The position numbers and the translations under genes are program-made. Shown in pieces: positions 18,555 to 27,777 of a stretch of DNA of 64,000 bases. The DNA lies in NCBI GenBank assembly GCA_963828855.1, contig CAWHGB010000002.1, forward strand, positions 682,001-746,000, written 5' to 3'. A model generated the notes under the pieces. It saw only the letters and a list, made by a program, of their open reading frames with translations. It did not search any database and was not told the DNA's origin. Source of the DNA: CAVVEQ01 sp963828855. GTDB lineage: Bacteria > Chloroflexota > Anaerolineae > Anaerolineales > Anaerolineaceae. Each line of letters begins with the position of its first letter. Position 1 is the first letter of the stretch.

Positions 18555-20419
18555 GTTTCCTCTGGGTTAGGCATCCCGAGACCTTTTTTCAGACTACCGC
18601 CCCGGAATCTGCTGATGATGAAATGACCGATCAGAACCAGGCTGATCAGGACAAGGATGACCGCGTTGGCCTGCTGTTCGCTGCCGTTTTCACTGTAGCG
18701 CATGGTCATGCTGGCCAGCACTTGCGTGGAGGGAGTGACCAGTAAAATGATCAAAGACAGTTCTCTCATGGTTGTGATGAAAGTCAACATGAACCCGGAA
18801 ACAAACCCTGTGCTGGTGAGCGGGAAATATGATCCGGCTGAACCGTTTCCAGGAATTCGCACCGGCTACAGCAGCGGCTTCTTCAAGTTCCCGGCCAACC
18901 TGGAGCATGGCCGAAACACCACTCCGGGAGGAATAGGGAATATGCTTGGCAACGGAGACTACAACCAGTAATGCAAATGTTCCATAGAGCGGCGGGATCG
19001 GACCCACCGGTTTGCGTGAACATGGTGATATACACCGCACCAAACGCAATACCCGGGATCACATAGGGAATGAAGGCAAGTTGTTCAGTGATCTTTGACA
19101 ACCGGGTTCCCCGCCCTTTTACGATCGCGTAACCGAGAATGATCCCCAAAGAATGCGGTGAAAAATGCGGTCGCCACAGCAAGCCGGATGGAGTTCCAGG
19201 CACCGCGGTAGATCGCCGGATTCAGCAGGATACCCGGTTCACCGCTGTTGATCTTGGGATCTCCTTTTCCGATCCAATGCGCGAGGGTGAAATTGCGACA
19301 CTGTAATCCCCGTAGCGACGCATGAACGTGCTCCATAACAGCAGAACAAGCGGTCCAATAGCAACGATCAACTTGGAACGTGATGATTCCTGCAGCGATC
19401 ACACCCCTCCACTCCCGTAATTTGGTTTTTTGCGACATGAAACCCGCGGCCGCCAATCGTTTCGTAGCTTTTCCGGGTCCCGACGATTCTTTGGTTTAGA
19501 CTGAGATCGTCACCATGGAGAATAAGGATCAGGATGATCGCCAGCACGAAGGCATCACCGATAGGCATCAACCGCGATATTGGATCCGGATCATGGTGGA
19601 GAGGGTGTAATAGCGGACCGGAACACCCAGGACATTCGGACCGCCGAATGTACCCATGACTTTGCGAAAAGGTCATAATGAAACCGGAAAGCAAGGCCGG
19701 AACCACCAGCGGGAAGGTGATCTTCCCCAGGATGCGAAAGCGGCTGGCACCTGCCAGTTCACCCGCTTCCTCCAGGCTGGAATCAATCGACATCAACGCA
19801 GCTGAAACGAACAGATAAAAGAAGGTGTAGTAATGTAGATCCGCTGCTGATGATGATCGGGACCGGTCCGAAAGCCAGCCAATCCGGTGGTGGCACCCCG
19901 GTGAGATACATCAACATCCCGGAGACTCCTCCCAGGGTCCCATTATTGAAGAGAACCTTCCAGGCCATCGCGATCGTCCAGGAAGGCATGATATACGGAA
20001 CGACTGCCAGAATATTGATCGACATTCCTGTAAGGCAGGTCAGTGCGAACCACCATCCACGCCAGGCCCGCCCCGATGACAAATGCCATCGACGGTAGCA
20101 CCCAACGAGATAATCAAGTGAGTGCAGCAGGGTTGGTAGGTCATTACGACCCCAATCTTGGTGGTTAGCATTCTCAACCAGTGGAAGGTGGTAAGCTCTC
20201 CAGGTACAGCATCCGGGGCATACCTTACGGTCGTTATCAGAGTAGGTGATCGTGGTCATCGACCATCCGGAATAGCGGGATGATGACCATGTAGAAGATC
20301 AGGAACAACATGATGATCGACAGGATTACATGCGGGCTGGTCAACCATCGGAAAAATCTTCGCCACGCTGGCTAAGATCCTTTGTGAAGGGTGAAGGGTG
20401 CAATTGCTGCGCTTGTCAT
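18524..20419 (-). CDS. ABC importer permease (fused two-repeat FbpB/AfuB type), heavily frameshifted
   Basis: No single frame covers this gene. Pieces in all three minus frames join into a two-repeat permease of about 600 residues: an N-terminal segment FRWLTSPHVILSIIMLFLIF, the first repeat with VVPYIMPSWTIAMAWKVLF and an EAA loop (DSSLEEAGELAGASRFRILG), and the second repeat with ELEEAAAVAGANSW and FVSGFMLTFITTMRELSLII. At least six indels are needed. It is either a decayed gene or a region of poor sequence; intact-looking motifs and neighbours favour the latter. The ATG at 20419 has a GGGAG site. Confidence 0.65.
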
Positions 20420-20447
20420 TTAAAGTCTCCCGATCAGGTAAGATGGA

Positions 20448-21314
20448 TTACTTGCCTGTACCGTTCGTTTTTTTCAACCGATCGCGCAGTTGATCCAGTT
20501 TATCCAGGTTGTCGGTCACTTCCTGCTGGTTTCTGTTCGCAATATCCAAAAGAAGAGCATTGATGATCGTCATCGGAACAACAAGGGAATGAAACGCAGA
20601 TACCGGACCTCGCTTTGCGGAAAGGACGATATCCACTTTGTCACCCACAATCGAACCAAGGGTATCTGTCAGTAGAATCGCAGGGCATTCTACTTCCCTG
20701 GCATAATCCAGGACGATCTGCAGCGTGGGATTCACATCAAAAAAGCCGATGGCAAAAAGCAGGTCCTTTTTCGTCATCAGGAGCAACGGTTCCAGCGTCT
20801 CCCGTCCCGCAATGGTCAGCGGGATCACCTGCTTTCCAAAACGGGTTAACCGTTGATGAAGGAGATGTACAAGAGATATGGAAGGGCCGGTGCCGAAAAC
20901 AAAAAGATGCTCGCATGCGATCATGCGAGCAACAGCTTTCTTTATCTGATCCCGGTCGACAGATTGGAGCGCTTCGGTCAAGTAATCAATTTCGGATACG
21001 GTGACCTTTTCAAAAATATCGCCGCCTTCGCGAAGGTCGTCCAACCGGCTGCGCAGCCTGGCTGAGTGCCCCACCCGGCGGCGAAAGTTCTCCTGTAGTG
21101 CCTCCCGCATGGCAGGGTAACTTTCAAAACCAAGCTTGCGTGCAAACCTCACAACGGTAGCTTCACTTAAACCTAGCCGGCTCGCAAGTTCACCACCGGA
21201 AAGGAACGCAGCCTCATCCTGGTTTTTTAGGAGGTAATTTGCGATCTGCTTTTCACCCTTGGTAAGCTGTGTATAGGAATTACTGATGACCTGGTTAAAA
21301 TCCTGGGCGATCAT
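20448..21314 (-). CDS. RpiR/MurR-family transcriptional regulator
   Basis: This 288-residue regulator has an N-terminal RpiR helix-turn-helix (ELASRLGLSEATVVRFARKL, about residues 42-61) and a C-terminal SIS domain (HLFVFGTGPSISLVHLLHQRL; DLLFAIGFFDVNP) that binds phosphosugars in relatives. It is the first gene of the long minus operon. A palindrome just downstream of its own promoter is repeated at the promoter of the second minus-strand unit at 27.6 kb, so it probably controls both. This supports a phosphorylated sugar-like inducer. Confidence 0.9.
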   Translation of the reverse strand: MIAQDFNQVISNSYTQLTKGEKQIANYLLKNQDEAAFLSGGELASRLGLSEATVVRFARKLGFESYPAMREALQENFRRRVGHSARLRSRLDDLREGGDIFEKVTVSEIDYLTEALQSVDRDQIKKAVARMIACEHLFVFGTGPSISLVHLLHQRLTRFGKQVIPLTIAGRETLEPLLLMTKKDLLFAIGFFDVNPTLQIVLDYAREVECPAILLTDTLGSIVGDKVDIVLSAKRGPVSAFHSLVVPMTIINALLLDIANRNQQEVTDNLDKLDQLRDRLKKTNGTGK

Positions 21315-21367
21315 ATTGTCACCTTTTAGGTCTCAAATCAGATTCTGTGGTAACTTTCAAATTTTTA

Positions 21368-21425
21368 TATTATGAAACTTATCTTTCATTTGAAACATAA
21401 TACAGCAATAATATTTGAAATGCAA
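21368..21425 (-). promoter_or_regulatory. Promoter and operator of the RpiR operon
   Basis: On the minus strand TTGCAT (21425-21420) and TATTAT (21402-21397) are 17 bases apart. TGAAA-N6-TTTCA (21373-21388) lies about +2 to +17. A wider TATTATG...CATAATA inverted repeat (21368-21402) encloses it. The 21315-21509 intergenic region holds nothing else recognisable. Confidence 0.65.
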
Positions 21426-21509
21426 GTGATATTCCATACTTATTTCATTTTATGATCATTGCCTCACAATTTTGCGAGCGCGGTAACTATTTTCGGTTAA
21501 TGACGAAGA

Positions 21510-22744
21510 TCAATTTTTGACAGCCTCATCGCCATTAAAACCCCAGAGTTGGGGATACTTTTTATGTACCGTCCAGGCAGCAACAACGCAACCAATCCCA
21601 CCGGTAATGATCGCGAAAGGCACACTAAATAATTGAGCCACCAATCCAGATTCCACTTCTCCGAGTTGGGGGCCTCCCTTAAAGAAAATCTGGGTAATGC
21701 TCATCATCCTTCCCCGCATCTCATCCGGTGTCTGCAATTGACGGACTGTATTCCGGATGATCGTGCTCAGTCCATCGAAAACACCGATGAGGATCAACGC
21801 GAGCATGGTGATCCAGAATGACGTGGAAAGCCCAAATAGAATTGTTGAAAACCCCAGGGCATATAAGGGACAGTACGATGATCTTACCCTGTCGCTGAAT
21901 ATTCGTCTTTTGGGATAAATATACGGCGATCATTAATGTTCCTATCGATTGCCCGGCGGAAAGCCAACCATACTGGATCGGACCAACATGCAGAATATCC
22001 GTGGCGACAAATGGAAGTAAAGTATTCGCCGAAGAGAAAAACGCGGCGAAGAAATCCATAAGCATAGCAGAGAGGATGATCGGGGAATTCTTAATAAATT
22101 CAATCCCTGCCTGTATATCCGTTACAGCCCCGCGGGGTTCCAGGGGTTTCTTTTCGATCGCAGTCTCAACATTCCCCATCGCGATCAAAGCAATAATGAC
22201 CGCGAAAAAGGAAATCGCATTGAGCCAGTACGCCCATTGAATCCCAAGGAAAACGATCACAAACCCGGATAAAGAAGGCCCAATGATCCCGCCGACCTTG
22301 GTGGCGATGGACGATACACTATACGCGCTGGGAAGATCCTCCTTTGGAACCAGAGCAGGGATAAGGGCTTGCCTGGCGGGAATATCAAACGTAACCGCCA
22401 CCGCTTGAATCACCACCAAACCAAACAGCATCCACAGGGATGTAATTCCTGCCGCGGTGGTGAACCCCAATATAATTGCTGCGACTGCCTGCGCGAGCTG
22501 GGTAAGGATGGTCACCTTGCGCCGGTTGAAATGATCCGCAACCACGCCTGCCAGTAATGAAAGCATTATTACAAGGGAGAAACCGAGCCATGCCGATGAT
22601 ACTGATCGATAATGGTTCATCGGTGAGCGTACGCACCTGCCAGTATAGCGACCACAGCTGCATCTGCGAACCGGTGAACGAGATTAAATGGCCAATCCAA
22701 TAAAAAAGAAACTTTCTGGATTTTAAGGCAGGGGGCACAACCAT
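21510..22744 (-). CDS. MFS transporter, two frameshifts
   Basis: Three frames combine into one 12-segment major facilitator of about 410 residues. The N-terminal part is MVVPPALKSRKFLFYWIGHL. A shift near 22,595 leads to LLAGVVADHFNRRKVTILTQ, the cytoplasmic loop between helices 2 and 3. A shift near 21,840 leads to MLALILIGVFDGLSTIIRNT and TPDEMRGRMMSI. The family (MFS_3, enterobactin-exporter-like) usually exports small molecules. It lies 46 bases after the kinase gene as the last gene of the mutase-kinase unit. The substrate is unknown. Confidence 0.8.
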
Positions 22745-22790
22745 TTAAGATTTCACCCTATCACTCTCAAGTTGTCGAGATTACAATGTT

Positions 22791-23975
22791 CTAGCCTAAT
22801 ATTTCCCTAATTTGAGGTGATACCCACAATGCTGCACCGGTGGTATCCACGACCATCTCGGAAACCGCCATCAATGGACGGTAGATCTCGTCTGCCCGTA
22901 GAAATTGAGTTTTGAAGTACCGATTTAGAAAGTAAGCAGGGTCGTACTTCTTGCGGTAATCAATATCCCGCTTCCATTTGCGCTTAAGACGGATCGGGTC
23001 ATCGGTCAAATACACAACTTTTATCCCGATTAGCCTTGAAATCTCGTCAATGTGGAACGGGAAGTTTCCTTCCATGAATATAATATCCGCTGGTTCGATC
23101 TCCATCGAAGTGCAGCCGGGTTTCAGCTTCCCATTCAGATCGTGGCTGGATGTCCCATAGACGAAATCATACCGGGGGATCTGAATTTTTTGCCCTTTCA
23201 GGAGTCCTTCCAGGCTTTCGATAAAAATTGCAAAATGAGTGGATTCCTTCCCCATAGGTTTATCCTCCCGGATCTCACGGTCCAGGAGAAAATTATCCAC
23301 TTCGATTGTTGTGATTTTTTGACCTTTTTTTGCAAATTCGATAAGCAACCGTTCGGTGATCTCGGTTTTCCCGGCAGCAGTGGGACCTGCGAGCGTGATC
23401 AGGATGGGCGTGCCCTTCGCATCGATCACCTTTTGAATGCAATCGATGAAACGCATGGTCGATTTCTTCATTCGCCTTCATGAAATCCAGGTATCCAACC
23501 CCCTGGTAACGATCCAATTGCTTTTGTTTGGGCTCAAAGCTCAGGTATGGTTTTCCTCCCAAGATGGGTTCAGAACATCTTCGGTGAAGTAGGTATTCCT
23601 CGGGACAAAGAAAAACCCCCTCACATCAAAATAAAAATGGGTTTGCACCCATTCCGCGGAATAATCCCCCCTGACCAATCCCGCAAAAAGCACCTGGTTG
23701 AGGTGAAAGATCTGCCGGTCAAGCACGATCCGGTCACCTATCTTTGGTTTATGCTCAATGCTCTCATAAAAAGCGCGGGTGGTGATCATCTCTTCAATAT
23801 CAGTTTGTGGAATTAACTGGATACTTTCCCAACCCTTTTCCGGGAAGTAGTTTTCCAGCGCGTATCGAAATTCATAAAAAGCCAGATCTTCAACTCCGGG
23901 TTGAATGACCTTCAGTTCCTTGAATAAAGCAGTGGTAAATTCTTCCGTGCTTTTTAGTCGATTGGTCCCGATCAT
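22791..23975 (-). CDS. Two-domain P-loop kinase of the uridine kinase/PRK type, paralog 1, frameshifted
   Basis: The corrected protein has about 395 residues. The first 175 form a domain I do not recognise (FYEFRYALENYFPEKGWESI; DRIVLDRQIFHLNQVLFAG; FYFDVRGFFFVPRNTYFTED). The rest is a phosphoribulokinase/uridine-kinase-like domain with Walker A GPTAAGKTE, EVDNFLLDRE, IPRYDFVYG, DIIFMEGNFPF and the lid region RLKRKWKRDIDYRKK. Shifts lie near 23,555 and 23,455. The ATG at 23975 has an AAGGA site and follows the paralog's stop by nine bases. The substrate is unknown; a small polyol, sugar acid or nucleoside is possible. Confidence 0.75.
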
Positions 23976-23986
23976 TGGCTGTCCTT

Positions 23987-25188
23987 TCAAATCCGATCCA
24001 ACATTTCTTTTACTTCTGGTGTTACCCATACGGCTGCGCCTGTTGTATCCACGGCAATATCGCAGGTATGCAATTGTGGCAGGTATGCCACCTGCGCCAT
24101 AATGAATTGATCCTTAAAATAACGATTTCGGAAATAATTCAGATCATATTTTTTCCGAAGATCCATGTCGCGCTTCCATTTTCGCTTCAAGCGGATTGGA
24201 TCATCCGTTAGATAAACCACCTTGATCCCGATCAGCGAAGTAATTTCATCGATGAGGAACGGAAAATTACCTTCGATAAAAATGATTTCTGCCGGCTCGA
24301 TTTCGATCGGAACACCCCCAGCTTTGAGACTACCATCAAGATCATGACTCGAGGAACCGTCGATAAAATTGTAGCGGGGGGTGGTAATCCTTTTACCGGC
24401 GCGGATGTCGAGCAATGCCTGTTTGAACAGCTCAAAATGCAGCGCTTCCTTCCCCTCTGAGTGAATACCCATATCCTCACGATGATTTCTGTCGGTGAAG
24501 AAATTATCAATTTCGATTGACGTAACATTATGCCCGTTTTCGATGAATACTTCCTTCATTCGGTCCACGATTTCGGTTTTTCCGGCTGCGGTTTGTCCCG
24601 CGATCGCTATGATCAAGGGAACCCCACACACGGTGGTTAATTTCAAGGCACATTCAATAAAAAGATTGTCAACATCCTCATTGGATTTTTTAAAATCCTG
24701 GTAACCAAGATCCTGCCAGGAATCGAATTCTCTTCTGCTAACTGATCAAATTGCCTGTATGGCTTTCTGCCCAGATGGCGAATAATCTCCACTGTGAAAT
24801 ACTCTGTTCGATGAAAAAACATGAAACTGCGGATATCAAAATAAAAGTGCGTTGTTGATCCATCCCTCAGGGTAATAACCCATCGCCAAGCCAGCGAAGA
24901 GGATTTGTTGAAGATGGATGATCGTTCTCATCCAATCCGACTCTGCCGATAACGATCGGTTTGACCTTTATCCCATCGTAGAATTCCCTACTGGTGATCA
25001 TTCCTTCGATTTCCGATTGAGGAGTGACCTGAATAGAATTCCATCCGTTTTCAGGTACGAACTCTTTCAACCCGTATCTGAACTCGTAAAGCTCCAAATT
25101 GGCGATACCCGGTTGGAATGCCTTTCATTTTTTCAAAGAGTACGTTGATTACCAAGTCAGCATCATTTACAATTTCTGTGGGTTTCAT
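23987..25188 (-). CDS. Two-domain P-loop kinase of the uridine kinase/PRK type, paralog 2, frameshifted
   Basis: This is a tandem duplicate of the preceding protein with the same two domains. The N-terminal domain is split over several frames (LELYEFRYGLKEFVPENGW; DIRSFMFFHRTEYFTVE; EENSIPGRSWLPGF). The kinase domain is intact, with GQTAAGKTE, EIDNFFTDRNHRED, TTPRYNFIDGSSSHDLDG, EIIFIEGNFPFLIDE and RLKRKWKRDMDLRKKYD. At least three shifts lie between 24,640 and 25,120. The ATG at 25188 overlaps the stop of the permuted mutase as ATGA, so the genes are translationally coupled. Confidence 0.72.
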
Positions 25189-26835
25189 ATAGTCTTGGAG
25201 ACCATCCTTCCAATCAAGTCGGTTTTCATCTTTTCCTGAGGGTTATCCCCCTCTGCATCTTCTTCCGGTTCCTGAAACCATCAGATCGAATGCCCGTTTT
25301 GTTTTCTCATAATTGCCATCCCGGTCGAGGGCAATTCCCCTTCCAATACCGGAAACGATCCTCCCAATGCCAATTTTCCCTATCTCGATCTGCAACTTCT
25401 TGATCAGTGCTGGCGCGCTGCCCTGGTTCGGTGCTTCTACCGTCGAAAGATCACGTGCAGGAAAACCCGTTCCAGCCCGCGGTCCTTCGCCATTTTCAAT
25501 ATCGCCAGCGGGATATTCGATCGAACCATGGGAGCTTTTTTCGGTGAGCAGGCCGATCAGGTGCAAGTATTTACCGCTTGATCGGATTGAATCGATGGTC
25601 CCACAGATGACTTCGTTGGTGAAAAAAGACCCTTCCTGCATGGCGCGATCAAGGCGGACGTCATCCTGGAGAACGATCCGACCGGCACCGAGATTTATGT
25701 GCCCTGCTTCGGAATTTCCCGCTTTTCCAGGTTCCAATCCGACCGCCTCACCGGCAGCACGCAGACGGGACCATGGGAAATCCCGTAACAACCCATCCCA
25801 AACTGGGTGTGTCCGCCAGGAAAATGGGGTTGGTTTCATCCTGTGTTCCCAATCCCCAACCGTCAAGGATATGAGGAGTACTTTTCTTTTTCCTCCCCAA
25901 ACCACTTCTGGAGCGAGATTTGTGCCTGCCATTGCCTTCGGGTGTATCAACCCCCAGTGCTGAGAGAATCGTCGGGGCCACATCAGCCAGGACACCATCC
26001 CGTAAACGCGGTTGTTCCTTCAAGGTGGGGTCGCACGAAAATAAATGCCACTTCATTCGTCGTATGGGAAACGTGCGGCTTGCCATCCTCGTTCAGCATC
26101 TGTTCCAAATTTCCATGGTCCGCTGTGACCATGGTGACATACCCGGATTTCTGTGCCGCTGCAAGCACTCTTCCAAGGGATCCATCGACAATCTCCGCAC
26201 AGCGAATTTTGGCTTCCCTGTTGGAGGTATGGCCGATCACATCCCCATTCGCAAAATTGGTAACGATCAGATCGTATCCCTGTTTAATCCCCTCAATCAC
26301 CCTCTCCTCAACGCCAGAAAGGCTCAATCCTGGTACCTGGTCAAATGGTATGCCTTTTGGGGATGGCACACGGAAATCATCCTCCCCTGGGAATGGCTCG
26401 CTCCTGCCACCATTCAAGAAGAAGGTGACATGCGCGAATTTTTCGGATTCGGACGTCCGTAACTGATGCAATCCTGCCCTGGCGACCGCTTCGCCAAGAG
26501 TATCGCGTAACTTCGTTGGCGCAAAGGCGACCGGCAGGTTCTTGAATTTTTCGTGGTAGAGGGTAAGAATAACAAAATTTATTGGAAAATGGTCAGGCCG
26601 CGGGAAATGTGGAAATACCGGGTCTGAAAAAGCTTCGGTCAGTTGGATTTCCCGTTCCCCTCTGCGGCAGCAGAAAATTGCTGCATCCCCGGGCTTGACC
26701 CGCCCGATAGCTTCTCCCTGATCGGTCAATGACTACAAGTGGCTCAAATGAATAGTCGGTCTGCCCTTCATCGTACATTTTTCGAATGGTGTCGATCAGA
26801 TCCAGTTCCAATCCTGGGGATGGTTGCGCGGTCAT
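25185..26835 (-). CDS. Circularly permuted cofactor-independent phosphoglycerate mutase-like enzyme, frameshifted
   Basis: After correcting several indels this is one protein of about 550 residues holding all parts of GpmI in swapped order. The C-terminal phosphatase half comes first: YDEGQTDYSFEPLVV, IQLTEAF, HVTFFLNGG, FANGDVIGH (metal Asp, His), TADHGN (Asp-His), HVSHTTN (His), ending LADVAPTILSALG. It runs without a stop through MAGTNLAPEVVWGGKRKVLL into the normal N-terminus: LDGWGLG (metal Asp), KAGNSEAGHINLG (nucleophile Ser), then the transferase domain (GLLTEKSSHGSI; SGIGRGIALDRDGNYEKTKR). The start has a GGAGG site 19 bases after the HAD gene. The end overlaps the kinase start. Indels lie near 26,720, 26,030, 25,940, 25,870, 25,805, 25,510, 25,430 and 25,265. 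Confidence 0.72.
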
Positions 26836-26854
26836 TCACGCCTCCTGTCCGGAC

Positions 26855-27604
26855 CTATTTTTCTCTGCCTGGGAATATTTCCAGCAGCTCGCTTAGTTCC
26901 TGGATAATCAGATCTGGTGTGACTTTTCCAGTGGGAGGTTCTTTTTTCAAGGTTTCAGGTTCAAGCAGCACGATGGACATTCCATATCCCGCCGCCTGGG
27001 TGCCTTCAACATCCCGCACCAGGTTATCCCCCACATAAACGCACCTGGCTGGTTCCACACCCATCCTGCGTGAGGCTTCCCAGTAGATCTCAGGATTCGG
27101 TTTTCGGATGCCCAGTTTGGATGAGAGTACGACTGTCTTGAAATATCCAGTCAGGTGATCCTCCTCGAGCCAATCGGGGATTTCTGTTTCCGTAATAGTA
27201 TTCGCGATAATTCCCAATAGATATCCCCTGCGATCGAGTTCTGTGACAACTTTGGTTACATCTGGACGGGGAACCCGCTTTCCATCGCAATCCCTCCATA
27301 AACGGGTTAGTTTGCTGGAGTACGGCGCGATCCTTTCAGCAGGAAAATCGGGGAGCATCCACTGCGTCCACATCTCTTTTTCTGAAGCCTCGATCAATTC
27401 TTCCTTTGCGCGTTTTCGAAGTACCTGGTAACGCTTCTCCAGGAATTGGAAGAATTCTTCCGGCTCCATTTGTGCGCCCGTGAAATCAACCAGCTGCTGC
27501 TTGGCTTCCGCCATGAATTTTTCATCCTTGATTACGATCCTGAGCGTATTCCCCACATCCAAAAGGATTGCCTCTATATTGAAAGCTTTTTCTTTGGGGT
27601 CCAT
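26855..27604 (-). CDS. HAD-family hydrolase-like protein
   Basis: This intact HAD protein has about 249 residues: IEAILLDVGNTLRI, a helical cap (MWTQWMLPDFPAERI), LGIIANTITETE, GIRKPNPEIYWEA and YVGDNLVRDVEGTQAAG. It is a close paralog of the HAD half of the fusion at 12.8-14.5 kb (compare LWTRWMLPEWPQDLV). The second motif-I Asp is Gly. I start at the ATG at 27604, preceded by GGAGG. It is the first gene of the mutase-kinase unit. Its chemistry is unknown; relatives act on small phosphate esters. Confidence 0.82.
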   Translation of the reverse strand: MDPKEKAFNIEAILLDVGNTLRIVIKDEKFMAEAKQQLVDFTGAQMEPEEFFQFLEKRYQVLRKRAKEELIEASEKEMWTQWMLPDFPAERIAPYSSKLTRLWRDCDGKRVPRPDVTKVVTELDRRGYLLGIIANTITETEIPDWLEEDHLTGYFKTVVLSSKLGIRKPNPEIYWEASRRMGVEPARCVYVGDNLVRDVEGTQAAGYGMSIVLLEPETLKKEPPTGKVTPDLIIQELSELLEIFPGREK

Positions 27605-27643
27605 CTTGCCTCCGGTAAATATTTCTGTCAATTTTATTTATTC

Positions 27644-27695
27644 TGAAATTCTTCTTTCATTTGAGTATCGTACAACAATTTCATTTCTTTTGCAA
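27644..27695 (-). promoter_or_regulatory. Promoter of the HAD-mutase-kinase unit with RpiR-type operator
   Basis: On the minus strand TTGCAA (27695-27690) and TACGAT (27672-27667) are 17 bases apart. TGAAA-N6-TTTCA (27644-27659) lies at the transcription start, the same layout as at the RpiR promoter. Confidence 0.6.
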
Positions 27696-27714
27696 GAGAA
27701 ATTTCAAAAAGGTA

Positions 27715-27771
27715 TTGACTTTTCGTTTTTGGATGGGTAAACTATGAATATCGAAATGCACACGTGTGCAT
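27715..27771 (+). promoter_or_regulatory. LacI-gene promoter with perfect 16-bp operator
   Basis: TTGACT (27715-27720) and TAAACT (27738-27743) are 17 bases apart. The perfect palindrome ATGCACACGTGTGCAT (27756-27771) follows the predicted transcription start. The identical palindrome recurs at 34988-35003. Confidence 0.75.
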
Positions 27772-27777
27772 CCCATT

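Noticed and set aside
12816..20419. Programmed ribosomal frameshifting as a general explanation for split genes
   Set aside because: The sites have no shared slippery heptamer or downstream structure, occur in unrelated families and in both directions, and often several lie in one gene.
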